A stretch of DNA of 34,717 nucleotides from Nitriliruptoraceae bacterium (GTDB taxonomy: Bacteria; Actinomycetota; Nitriliruptoria; Nitriliruptorales; Nitriliruptoraceae): positions 1 to 34,717 of the forward strand of contig SKSM01000177.1 of the NCBI GenBank assembly GCA_007122985.1, read 5' to 3'. The position numbers were made by a program, and so were the translations under genes. The notes under the pieces are model-generated. The model was not told where the DNA came from and did not search any database. It saw only the letters and a list, made by a program, of their open reading frames with translations. Positions 1 through 7,046 of the stretch are shown here, in pieces. The number at the start of each line of letters is the position of its first letter. The stretch's first letter is position 1.

Positions 1-275
1 AGCGGGCGCAGCCGGCTGGAGGCGGCCAGCGCCCCCGCGAGCTCCACGGGAGCCAGCTCGGCGATGGCATGCACACCTCCGAGGTGGTTGGTGAGCGCAT
101 CGCTGGCGGCCAGCACGGTCGTGGCCTCGCCGTCGCCCACGGCACGGACCGAGGTGCCCATGTGCCGGTTGAACGGCAGCCCTTCGCCCAAGCGCACCAG
201 GCTGTCGAGCAGCTCGTCGCCGGTCATGCCCGCAGCGTCGGCCTGATCGCTGGACGTGCCATCACCCGCGCTCAC
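1..275 (-). CDS. Hotdog-fold thioesterase-like protein (DUF4442/PaaI type), 3' end cut by window edge
   Basis: Only the first 91 codons are inside the window. The start is GTG at 275-273, preceded on the minus strand by GAGGGAGCAGAG, a usable ribosome binding site. The visible protein has a short polar leader. It then shows a 'LPFNRHMGT' segment (about residues 34-42) and an 'NHLGGVHAIAELA' segment (about 64-76). Together these resemble the N-terminal strand and the central helix of DUF4442/PaaI-like hotdog thioesterases, which hydrolyse acyl-CoA or related thioesters. The family call rests on this motif pattern only. The gene diverges from otsA across a 170-bp intergenic region. Substrate is unknown, and the C-terminal half cannot be checked. 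Confidence 0.6.
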   Translation of the reverse strand, partial: MSAGDGTSSDQADAAGMTGDELLDSLVRLGEGLPFNRHMGTSVRAVGDGEATTVLAASDALTNHLGGVHAIAELAPVELAGALAASSRLRP

Positions 276-416
276 CTCTGCTCCCTCGCCGGGGCCGGTC
301 GCTGGCGCGCACGCTAGTGGGCTGGCCGGCCGGGGCGGCAGCCGAGCGGCCGAACGGGCCCGATGCGTACGGACGGCCCTGACCGTGCGGACTCCAGCAT
401 CGCGGCACCGGGTCAC

Positions 417-441
417 TACCCTGGTCGGCCAACCGAGGAGG
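417..441 (+). promoter_or_regulatory. Candidate -10 element and strong Shine-Dalgarno of the otsA operon
   Basis: TACCCT at 417-422 fits the TANNNT pattern of actinobacterial -10 boxes. It sits 12 nt before a GAGGAGG ribosome binding site (435-441) that is well placed for the ATG at 446. No good -35 match lies 16-18 bp upstream, so the promoter call is weak. The ribosome binding site is clear and fixes the otsA start. Confidence 0.35.
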
Positions 442-445
442 CCCC

Positions 446-1858
446 ATGAGCGAGCTGACTCGCCCGCTGGTCGTGGTGGCCAACCGACTCCCGGTGTCAC
501 GCGGGCCCAGCGGCTGGACGCCCTCGTCTGGCGGACTGGTGACCGCGATGCGCCCGGTGATCGAGCAGGTCGGTGGTGCATGGATCGGCTGGGACGACGA
601 CCCCGACGGCGTGCCCCAGCGTGTCGACGGGCTCGCGTGCGACCTGTTGCCGATCGACCTCAGCCGGGCCCAGGTGCGCGGCTACTACCACGGCCTGTCC
701 AACCGCACGCTGTGGCCGCTGTTCCACGACCTGGTCGCCCAGCCGGTGATCGAGCGCCGCTGGTGGCACACCTACGAGGAGGTCAACCGCCGGTTCGCCG
801 ATCGCGTCGCCCAGGCGGCGGCGGACAGCGACACCCCACCGATGGTGTGGGTCCAGGACTACCACCTGACGCTGCTGCCGGCGATGATCCGCGGCCTGGT
901 GCCCGACGCGCCGATCGGGTTCTTCCTGCACATCCCGTTCCCGCCCCCGGAGCTGTTCGCACGACTGCCATGGCGCGACCAGGTGCTCCAGGGGATGCTG
1001 GCCGCCGACTCGGTCGGCTTCCACACCCCGCAGTACCGCGACAACTTCGTCCGGTCGGTCCAGCGGCTGTTCAACGGCGTGACCGTGCTCGGCGACCAGC
1101 TCAACCTGCCCGACGGGCGGCAGATGCGCGCCGTCGCCCATCCGATCTCCATCGACGCGGCGGAGTTCGCCCAGCTGGCCACCTCCGACGACACCGAATC
1201 GGAGCTCGCCGAACTGCGTGCCCAGTTCAAGGACCGCAAGGTGTTCCTGGGGGTCGACCGGCTCGACTACACCAAGGGCATCCGCCACCGTCTGCAGTCG
1301 ATCGAGCTGCTCCTCGAGCGCAACCCCAAGCTGCGCCGGGAGGTCGCCTTCGTGCAGATCGCCGTGCCCTCGCGCGACGACGTCCAGGAGTACCGCGACC
1401 TGCGCACCGAGGTCGAGACCGAGGTGGGACGGATCAACGGCCGGTTCACCGAGCCGGGACACGACGTCCCCGTCCACTACCTCTACCGGGGCGTGCCGCG
1501 CGAGAGCCTGGCGGCCTACTACCGACTGGCCGACGTGATGTGTGTCACGCCGTTGAAGGACGGCATGAACCTGGTGGCCAAGGAGTTCGTCACCGTCCAG
1601 GCCGCGGGCGACGGCGCCGGTGTCCTGCTGCTCAGTGAGTTCTGCGGCACCTCGATCGAGTTCGGCGACGACGCGGTGCGCACCAATCCGTTCGACGTGG
1701 AGAGCCAGAGCTACCTGATGGAGTCGGCGCTCGAGCTCGAGGAGGACGACCGCCGGGCCCGCGTCGCGCGCATGGCCGAGGTCGTGCGCGAAGGGGACGT
1801 CTACAACTGGGTCGACCAGGAGCTCGCCGGCATCGAACGCGGCAGGTCCGGGCTGTGA
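446..1858 (+). CDS. otsA: Trehalose-6-phosphate synthase
   Basis: A GT20 glycosyltransferase that makes trehalose-6-phosphate from a nucleotide-activated glucose and glucose-6-phosphate in the cytosol, the first step of the OtsAB trehalose pathway. The 470-residue length is normal for the family. Visible landmarks are NRLP (13-16) and the SGGL donor-binding loop (28-31). Further along are QDYH (137-140), HIPFP (162-166), DRLDYTKG (271-278, with the donor-phosphate-binding Arg and Lys) and [10 protein letters not shown] (372-381). All key residues look intact. The ATG start has a GAGGAGG ribosome binding site 4 nt upstream. It is the first gene of a three-gene operon, and its TGA overlaps the GTG of otsB. 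The product probably protects against osmotic or drying stress. Confidence 0.96.
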   Translation: MSELTRPLVVVANRLPVSRGPSGWTPSSGGLVTAMRPVIEQVGGAWIGWDDDPDGVPQRVDGLACDLLPIDLSRAQVRGYYHGLSNRTLWPLFHDLVAQPVIERRWWHTYEEVNRRFADRVAQAAADSDTPPMVWVQDYHLTLLPAMIRGLVPDAPIGFFLHIPFPPPELFARLPWRDQVLQGMLAADSVGFHTPQYRDNFVRSVQRLFNGVTVLGDQLNLPDGRQMRAVAHPISIDAAEFAQLATSDDTESELAELRAQFKDRKVFLGVDRLDYTKGIRHRLQSIELLLERNPKLRREVAFVQIAVPSRDDVQEYRDLRTEVETEVGRINGRFTEPGHDVPVHYLYRGVPRESLAAYYRLADVMCVTPLKDGMNLVAKEFVTVQAAGDGAGVLLLSEFCGTSIEFGDDAVRTNPFDVESQSYLMESALELEEDDRRARVARMAEVVREGDVYNWVDQELAGIERGRSGL

Positions 1859-2655
1859 CCGAGGCCGGCCCCCCGCTGGCGGACCCGGCGGAGCTGGCAG
1901 CCGAGCTCGGGCCCGCCGACCGGCGGCTGATCGTCCTCGACTTCGACGGGGTGCTCTCGCCGATCGTCGAGCACTACGACCGTGCCGTGCCGGCCGACGG
2001 CGCCGTCGAGGCACTGACCGCACTTGCCCGCGTGACCGCGGTGGCGGTGGTCTCCGGCCGCTCGCTCGACGATCTCGTGCGCCGGCTCGGCCGCCCCCCG
2101 ATCACCCTGGTCGGCGGTCACGGAGCGCAGATCTCGCTGGCTGACGGCCGGACCGACCACCTCGTCGACCCGGCCACGTTGACCGCGACGCTGGACGCCA
2201 CCCAGGCACGGGTGGGCGAACTGGTCGGCGAGACCAGCGGGTGGCTGGTCGAGCGCAAGGACACCTCCCTGGCCGTGCACCACCGGCTGGCCGACCCCGC
2301 CACGGTCGATACGCTGATGCCACGCATCCGCGCGCTGTTCGACCACGCCGCATCCGAGCCCCCGGGGTTCGAGGTGCTTGACGGCAAGGCCGTCGTCGAG
2401 TTGCGTCCCACGGGTGTGAACAAGGGTCGTGCGGTGGATCGACTCGCTGATCTGCAACCGGCACTCGAGCCGCTGGCGCTCGGTGACGATGTGACGGACG
2501 AGGACGCGTTCCGGGTCGCGACCGCCCGCGGAGGCAGCGCGGTGCTCGTAGCCGAGACGCCCCGATCGACCCACGCCCGCTACCGGCTGTCGGACCCGAC
2601 CGCCGTGACCACCTTCCTCGAGTCGCTGCTCGAGCGCGAAAGCTTCCGGACGTGA
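1855..2655 (+). CDS. otsB: Trehalose-6-phosphate phosphatase
   Basis: A HAD-superfamily phosphatase that removes the phosphate from trehalose-6-phosphate to give trehalose. Motif I is DFDGV (29-33, nucleophile D29 and acid/base D31), motif II is SGR (67-69), and motif III is probably K190. Motif IV is the acidic cluster DDVTDED (211-217). The 266-residue length is typical of stand-alone OtsB. The GTG start overlaps the otsA stop as GTGA, so translation is probably coupled. The stop overlaps the next start in the same way. The N-terminal 20 residues before the HAD core are Ala/Pro-rich and poorly conserved. Confidence 0.95.
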   Translation: MTEAGPPLADPAELAAELGPADRRLIVLDFDGVLSPIVEHYDRAVPADGAVEALTALARVTAVAVVSGRSLDDLVRRLGRPPITLVGGHGAQISLADGRTDHLVDPATLTATLDATQARVGELVGETSGWLVERKDTSLAVHHRLADPATVDTLMPRIRALFDHAASEPPGFEVLDGKAVVELRPTGVNKGRAVDRLADLQPALEPLALGDDVTDEDAFRVATARGGSAVLVAETPRSTHARYRLSDPTAVTTFLESLLERESFRT

Positions 2656-3533
2656 CCCGACCCACGTTGACCACCCACTCGCGGACGGCGCTGGCGATGG
2701 CCTCCGGTGCGCTCGAGCCGCGCGGCGTGCGCATCACCACGCTGAGCATCGGGCTCGCGGCCACGATCGGCCTGCACGCCGCGCTCGGCGACCCGCGGGT
2801 CGCCTGGGGCGCCGTGCCGCTGGTGCTGGTGGCCGGGCTGGCCGGCGGTCACCGATCACCGCTGACCTTCGGTCTGCTCGCTGCGGCGGGGCACCTGATC
2901 GTCGATCTCGTGCTCGGCGTCGCCGGCACCGACCTGCTGGGCCTGGCCCTGCGCACGCTGGTGCTGCCGGCGATCGCCCTGGTCGGCATGGCGGGCCGAC
3001 AGGTCGAGGAGCAGCGCGGCCGGGCGATGCACCGCTCGGTCACCGAAGACCCGGTGACCGGCCTGCTCAATGTCCGCGCGTTCTACGACGAGCTCGCCCG
3101 CCTGCGGGAGGCGGGCCGTCCGTTCGCCATCCTGCTCGCCGACATCCGCGGCATGCGGGCGCTGAACGACCGCTACGGCCACCCGACCGGCACCGAGGCG
3201 ATGCGGGCGCTGGCGCACGTGCTGCGCCGTGAAGCGGGGGCCGACGTGCTCGCCTCACGCCTGGGCAGCGACGAGGTCGCCGTCGCCCTGGTCGGCGACG
3301 AACGCGAGCGCACCTCCTCGATGGTCGAGGGGATCATCGGCCGGCTCCACGACGAACAGGTGCGTCTGCCCGACGGGGAGCGCTTCGAGGTGCACGCCGC
3401 CTACGGCCTTGCGCGCTACCCCGAGGACGGCAGCGACGAGGTCGCCGTGCTGCGCGTCGCCGACCGCGCCAAGGAGCGGGCCAAGATCGCCGGGATGGAC
3501 AAGGTCGGCACGGCCGACGGCCAGGTCAGCTGA
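2652..3533 (+). CDS. Membrane GGDEF-domain protein with altered signature (GSDEV)
   Basis: About four hydrophobic segments lie in residues 28-115, followed by a GGDEF domain at about 130-285. The domain begins with the usual 'DPVTGLLN.RAF' and carries D164 and 'LNDRYGH' of the metal/GTP site. The signature is GSDEV (205-209) instead of GGDEF. The catalytic acidic pair is kept, but the second Gly is Ser and the Phe is Val. The RxxD product-inhibition site five residues upstream is absent. It may be a weak cyclic-di-GMP synthase or a GTP-binding sensor; the sequence cannot decide. Its GTG start overlaps the otsB stop (GTGA), which places it in the trehalose operon. No separate sensory domain is seen beyond the membrane part. 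Confidence 0.85.
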   Translation: MTRPTLTTHSRTALAMASGALEPRGVRITTLSIGLAATIGLHAALGDPRVAWGAVPLVLVAGLAGGHRSPLTFGLLAAAGHLIVDLVLGVAGTDLLGLALRTLVLPAIALVGMAGRQVEEQRGRAMHRSVTEDPVTGLLNVRAFYDELARLREAGRPFAILLADIRGMRALNDRYGHPTGTEAMRALAHVLRREAGADVLASRLGSDEVAVALVGDERERTSSMVEGIIGRLHDEQVRLPDGERFEVHAAYGLARYPEDGSDEVAVLRVADRAKERAKIAGMDKVGTADGQVS

Positions 3534-3560
3534 CCCGGCCGCGCCGAGGGACCCGCACGC

Positions 3561-4289
3561 TCAGGCCGGTACGACCAGCAGTCGGCGGCACTGGGGGCAG
3601 GTGGTCAGGGGCGGCCCTGCCAGCAGCTCGCCCACGTCCGCCATCGACAGCTGGATGCGGCAGGCCGTGCAGGCGTTGTCGACCAGCTTGCCGACGCCCG
3701 CCCCACCGGTGCGGGCAGACACCTGCTCGTAGCGCTCCCGCAGGCCGTCGGGCAGCCCGTTGGCCTGACGGATCCGGGCGGCCTCGAGCTCTCCGAGCTC
3801 GGCCAGCAGCTCCTTCGCGGCGTCGTCGCGGGCGGTCGTCAGCTCTTCGATGCGCTGGCGGGTGTGCTCGGTCTCCGCGTCGAGCTCGGCCGAGCGGGTC
3901 TCGAGGCGCTCGACCTGCTCCATCACCTCGAGCAGCTGGTCCTCGTGCTCGGCGATGCGGCGCTCGGTCGTGTTGACCTCCGCCTCGATCGCCTTCATCT
4001 GCCGGGCGTTGCCGACGCTGCCGTCGTAGAGTCGGGAGCGTTCCGCATCGCGTCGCTCGGAGAGCACCGCGATCTCCCGCTCGAGCTTGCGCTGCTGTGC
4101 ACCGGTGCGGTCGAGCTCGTCACGGACGGTGTCGTGCTCGCGTTCGAGTTCGCTCGCCCGGTCGGCGGCCTCGTCGAGCTGCTGCTGCTCGGGCAGGTCG
4201 TCGAGCTGGTGGCGGAGCTTGCGCACACGACTGTCGGTGGCCTGAAGATCGAGCAACAGGTCGAGCTGTTCGGCTGTCGGCTCGGCCAC
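3561..4289 (-). CDS. Coiled-coil protein with C4 zinc ribbon (CT398/DUF164 family)
   Basis: A protein of about 242 residues. Residues 10-180 are a long heptad-rich, Glu/Arg-rich antiparallel coiled coil. The C-terminus is a zinc ribbon with two CxxC pairs (CTAC and CPQC near the end). This is the architecture of the CT398/DUF164 family ('zinc ribbon domain-containing protein'), whose members are usually next to a Nif3-like gene, as here. The molecular role is not established; links to nucleic-acid or secretion complexes are proposed for some members. The start chosen is GTG at 4289, because GGAGG lies 8 nt upstream. An in-frame GTG at 4298 would overlap the Nif3 stop as GTGA but has no spacer to the ribosome binding site. 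Confidence 0.85.
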   Translation of the reverse strand: MAEPTAEQLDLLLDLQATDSRVRKLRHQLDDLPEQQQLDEAADRASELEREHDTVRDELDRTGAQQRKLEREIAVLSERRDAERSRLYDGSVGNARQMKAIEAEVNTTERRIAEHEDQLLEVMEQVERLETRSAELDAETEHTRQRIEELTTARDDAAKELLAELGELEAARIRQANGLPDGLRERYEQVSARTGGAGVGKLVDNACTACRIQLSMADVGELLAGPPLTTCPQCRRLLVVPA

Positions 4290-4294
4290 CCGCG

Positions 4295-5419
4295 TCACCT
4301 CCAGGGGACGGTCGCGACCTCCGACGCTACCACCGGGGCGGCCAGGCCCTGGCCGCGGGCATCGCGCTCGAGTCGCTCGGCGAAGGCCGGCATCGCCGCG
4401 GCCTCGGTCGCGTGGTGGCCGGCGTCGATCAGTGCCAGGCCCTGCTCGAGCGCGTCGAGGGTCACGTGGTGGCGCAGGTCGCCGGTCACATACACATCCA
4501 CACCAGCGGCGATCGCCGCACCGATCAACCCGTCGCCTGCTCCGCCGACGGCCGCGACGGTGCGCACGGGCCGGTCGGGATCGCCGGCGACGCGCAGGTG
4601 CGGCGCCGGCAGACCCTCGCGGATCCGTGTCGCAACGGCCGACAGCGGCTGCACCTCCGGCAGCGATCCGACGACCCCGAACCCGACCTCCGCACCGTCG
4701 AGCAGGGGCACCAGGTCGTAGGCCACCTCGTCGTAGGGGTGGGCCTGCTGCAGCCCCCGGACCACCGCCCCGATCCGAGCGGTCGGCAGCTCGACCTCCA
4801 GGCGGTACTCGTCCTCCTCGGCGTCCTGGCCGATGCCCTCCCCGCTGTAGGGGTCGGCGCCCTCCATCGGCCGGAACGTCCCCGTGCCGGCCACCCGGAA
4901 GGTGCAGCGCTCGTAGTCGCCGATGCGCCCGGCCCCGGCAGCGCTGACGCCGTCGATGACGGTCGTGAGCGCTTCGGGCGGCACGAAGGTGACCAGCTTG
5001 ACCCGCTCGCCGTCGCGCGTCTCGGCCGTCAGTGGACGTCGGTCGGTCAGCGAAAGCGCGTCGGCGACCGGCGTGGACGTCCCCGCCCCGTCCTGAGCGA
5101 CGTCGAGGTTGGTGTGCGCGGCCGTGACCGCGACGCCCGCCCGGGCAGCAGCCAGGGCCACCCGCCCGGCGGCCGATGCGGGCGTGACGCTCTTCAACGG
5201 GCGGAACAGCAGCGGATGGTGGGCCACCACCAGCGTCGGCGGGCCGTCGGCGGCTTCCGCGATCACCTGACTCGTCACGTCCAGGGTGACCAGCACCCGC
5301 TCGACCGGCCAGGCCGGATCGCCGACCTGAAGGCCGACGTTGTCCCAGTCCGCCGCCTGCGCCGGCGGATAGCGGCCGTGGAGCACCCGCAGCCAGTCCG
5401 CAACGATCTCTGCTTGCAC
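4295..5419 (-). CDS. Nif3-like dinuclear metal centre protein (YbgI/YqfO family)
   Basis: A 374-residue member of the Nif3/DUF34 family, which forms hexameric toroids binding two metal ions per subunit. Some members have GTP cyclohydrolase I type activity or metal-chaperone roles, but the function is generally unsettled. The sequence shows DWDNVGLQVG (24-33), the metal-binding AHHPLLF (66-72), HTNLD (102-106) and a C-terminal GHHATE (about 334-339). The length, well above the 250-residue minimal form, indicates the inserted PII-like domain found in YqfO/actinobacterial members. The start is GTG at 5419, preceded by GAGGAGG with a 6-nt spacer. The frame is open further upstream, but without a better signal. 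It is followed directly by the zinc-ribbon gene, probably in one operon. Confidence 0.9.
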   Translation of the reverse strand: MQAEIVADWLRVLHGRYPPAQAADWDNVGLQVGDPAWPVERVLVTLDVTSQVIAEAADGPPTLVVAHHPLLFRPLKSVTPASAAGRVALAAARAGVAVTAAHTNLDVAQDGAGTSTPVADALSLTDRRPLTAETRDGERVKLVTFVPPEALTTVIDGVSAAGAGRIGDYERCTFRVAGTGTFRPMEGADPYSGEGIGQDAEEDEYRLEVELPTARIGAVVRGLQQAHPYDEVAYDLVPLLDGAEVGFGVVGSLPEVQPLSAVATRIREGLPAPHLRVAGDPDRPVRTVAAVGGAGDGLIGAAIAAGVDVYVTGDLRHHVTLDALEQGLALIDAGHHATEAAAMPAFAERLERDARGQGLAAPVVASEVATVPWR

Positions 5420-5541
5420 CGGCAACCTCCTCACGTCGCAACGCATCCGGTCTCGGCTCGCAGCGTAGGCCGATCCGTGTGCCCGCCCGAGGGGCGCAGA
5501 CGATGGCCGGCCACGGCCGCGTCGCTACCGTACGTCGTCCC

Positions 5542-5615
5542 GGGCGGGTAGCTCAGCTGGCGAGAGCGCCGCGTTTACACCGCGGAGGCCGGGGGTTCGA
5601 GCCCCTCCCCGCCCA
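5542..5615 (+). tRNA. tRNA-Val (anticodon TAC)
   Basis: A full cloverleaf can be drawn. The acceptor stem is GGGCGGG (5542-5548) paired with CCCGCCC (5608-5614), with discriminator A5615. The anticodon stem is CCGCG/CGCGG around the loop TTTACAC, giving anticodon TAC (5576-5578), which reads GTA valine codons. The T arm is GGGGG-TTCGAGC-CCCTC with one G-T pair. The CCA tail is not encoded. The gene stands alone and is followed 28 nt later by a tandem repeat array. Confidence 0.95.
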
Positions 5616-5643
5616 CGGCCGCCGCCGTACCGGCAGCACCCGG

Positions 5644-5854
5644 CGCCGGTGGGACACCTTGTCCGGATCAACCGGACGACCCGCCCCAGCGACATCGGCG
5701 ACCGGGGCCACAGCACCCCCCACCCCGCCGGTGGGACACCTTGTCCGGATCAACCGGACAACCCGCCCCAGCGACGTCGGCGACCGGGGCCACAGCACCC
5801 CCCACCCCGCCGGTGGGACACCTTGTCCGGATCAACCGGACAACCCGCCCCAGC
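5644..5854 (+). repeat. Tandem 82-bp repeat, about 2.6 copies, each carrying a hairpin
   Basis: Units begin near 5644, 5726 and 5808, and the third stops after 47 bp. Copies are nearly identical; copies 1 and 2 differ at only a few bases. Each contains the dyad TTGTCCGG-ATCAA-CCGGACAA (5659-5679, 5741-5761, 5823-5843). In copy 1 the right arm is CCGGACGA. Flanking GGTGGG and CCCGCC can extend the stem with a G-T pair past a 5-nt bulge. A period of 82 is not a multiple of three, so this is not a protein repeat. There are no unique spacers, so it is not CRISPR. Together with 5855-5982, where nothing else is seen before the SDR ribosome binding site, it fills the 367-bp gap after the tRNA. Its role is unknown: an operator array, RNA-processing element or repetitive extragenic element are all possible. 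Confidence 0.9.
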
Positions 5855-5982
5855 CACCGACCACGCCCCTCGGCGGCCATCCCCCGGGGCGACCCCGGAT
5901 GCGAGGCGCCGGTCCGACCCGGGACATCCACCGCTGCCGCGGCCGCGAACGACGGGTGAGTGTCCCCACCCGGGAGGAGCCG

Positions 5983-6978
5983 GTGACGCCACCCACTGCT
6001 GGCGCGGTCCGCCTGGTCGACGCGGCCCTCGAGGCCACGGTCGTGCTGTCCTTCAGCCGCGTCGGCTACGCGGTGCGCTCCCGGCTGGCCGGTTGGCCGC
6101 AGGACGGCGGGTTCACCGGCGCCGGACGACGCTTCGTGGTGACCGGCGGCAACTCGGGGCTCGGCTACGCGACCACCGCGGGACTGCTGCGCGCTGGAGC
6201 CGTGGTGGTGTTCTCCGTCAGGGACACCGACAAGGGCGAGGCCACCCTCGCCCGTCTGCGCACGGACCTCGGCGTCGAGGCCGCCGACCGCGCCGGCTTC
6301 GACCTGCTGGATCTGGCCGACCTGTCGTCGGTGAGCCGGTTCGCAGCGAACCGTCGCGCGGAGGAACTGCCCCTGTCGGGCGTCGTCCACAACGCGGGGG
6401 CGATGTTCGCCACGCGTTCAGAGACGGTCGACGGGCTCGAGCACACCTATCAGACCCACGTGGTCGCCCCGTTCCGGCTCACCACCGAGCTGCTGCCCAC
6501 CCTCACCGCCGCTGGCCACGCCCGGGTGATCACCGTCACCTCCGGCGGCATGTACGCCCAGCGACTGGACGCCGCGCGGATCGACGCACCGACCGGCTAC
6601 CGACCGTCGACGGCCTACGCCCACGCGAAACGGGCCCAGGTGGTGCTCACCGCCGGGTGGCAGCAACGCTTCGCCGGGTCCGGCATCGACTTCCATGTCG
6701 CCCATCCGGGTTGGGCGCTCACCCCCGGGGTCGAGGCGTCGCTGCCGCGGTTCCGCCGGGTGACCGGCCCGCTCCTGCGCACCCCCGATCAGGGCGCCGA
6801 CACGGTCGTCTACCTCGCGCTCAGCGACCGGCCCGACCAGCGTCCCGGTCGGCTCTGGCACGATCGGGAGGTGCGTAGCTTGCACAAGCTGCCCTGGACA
6901 CGATCCGGCCGGGACGAGGCGGCCGCACTGTGGTCGCGCGTCTGCCACGACGCCGAGGTGGAGCCCGCCGGCAGGTGA
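5983..6978 (+). CDS. Short-chain dehydrogenase/reductase (DHRS12/WW-oxidoreductase-like)
   Basis: A 331-residue NAD(P)-dependent oxidoreductase of the classical SDR fold. The cofactor motif is TGGNSGLG (54-61), the NNAG equivalent is HNAG (136-139), the catalytic Ser is in VTSGG (about 187), and YAHAK (212-216) supplies Tyr and Lys. About 45 residues precede the Rossmann fold and could form an amphipathic or membrane-proximal segment, as in DHRS12-like proteins. The GTG start at 5983 follows GGGAGGAG. Another in-frame GTG at 5956 has no ribosome binding site. The substrate is not predictable. The three repeat hairpins lie directly upstream and could affect its expression. Confidence 0.88.
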   Translation: MTPPTAGAVRLVDAALEATVVLSFSRVGYAVRSRLAGWPQDGGFTGAGRRFVVTGGNSGLGYATTAGLLRAGAVVVFSVRDTDKGEATLARLRTDLGVEAADRAGFDLLDLADLSSVSRFAANRRAEELPLSGVVHNAGAMFATRSETVDGLEHTYQTHVVAPFRLTTELLPTLTAAGHARVITVTSGGMYAQRLDAARIDAPTGYRPSTAYAHAKRAQVVLTAGWQQRFAGSGIDFHVAHPGWALTPGVEASLPRFRRVTGPLLRTPDQGADTVVYLALSDRPDQRPGRLWHDREVRSLHKLPWTRSGRDEAAALWSRVCHDAEVEPAGR

Positions 6979-7025
6979 GCGACCGACCGGCACGGTCCGT
7001 CGTCTTCGACGGTGACCGCACGGGC

Positions 7026-7040
7026 GCCGGACGCTCCGGC
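7026..7040. terminator. Short perfect hairpin between convergent genes
   Basis: GCCGGA-CGC-TCCGGC forms a 6-bp stem with a 3-nt loop in the 68-bp gap between the SDR stop and the isomerase stop. Its position suits a bidirectional terminator. There is no T-run, which is common in high-GC actinobacteria, so this remains tentative. Confidence 0.35.
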
Positions 7041-7046
7041 TGCTCC

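Noticed and set aside
497-2023. Long open frame (508 codons) opposite otsA/otsB
   Set aside because: It is the antisense shadow of two genes with full sets of catalytic motifs; its translation is low-complexity and has no family pattern.
5542-5615. tRNA as an integration (att) site for a mobile element
   Set aside because: No integrase or second copy of the tRNA 3' end was found in the window, and the genes that follow look chromosomal.
5644-5854. Possible CRISPR array
   Set aside because: The units are contiguous 82-bp copies without unique spacers, the repeat is too long, and no cas gene is nearby.
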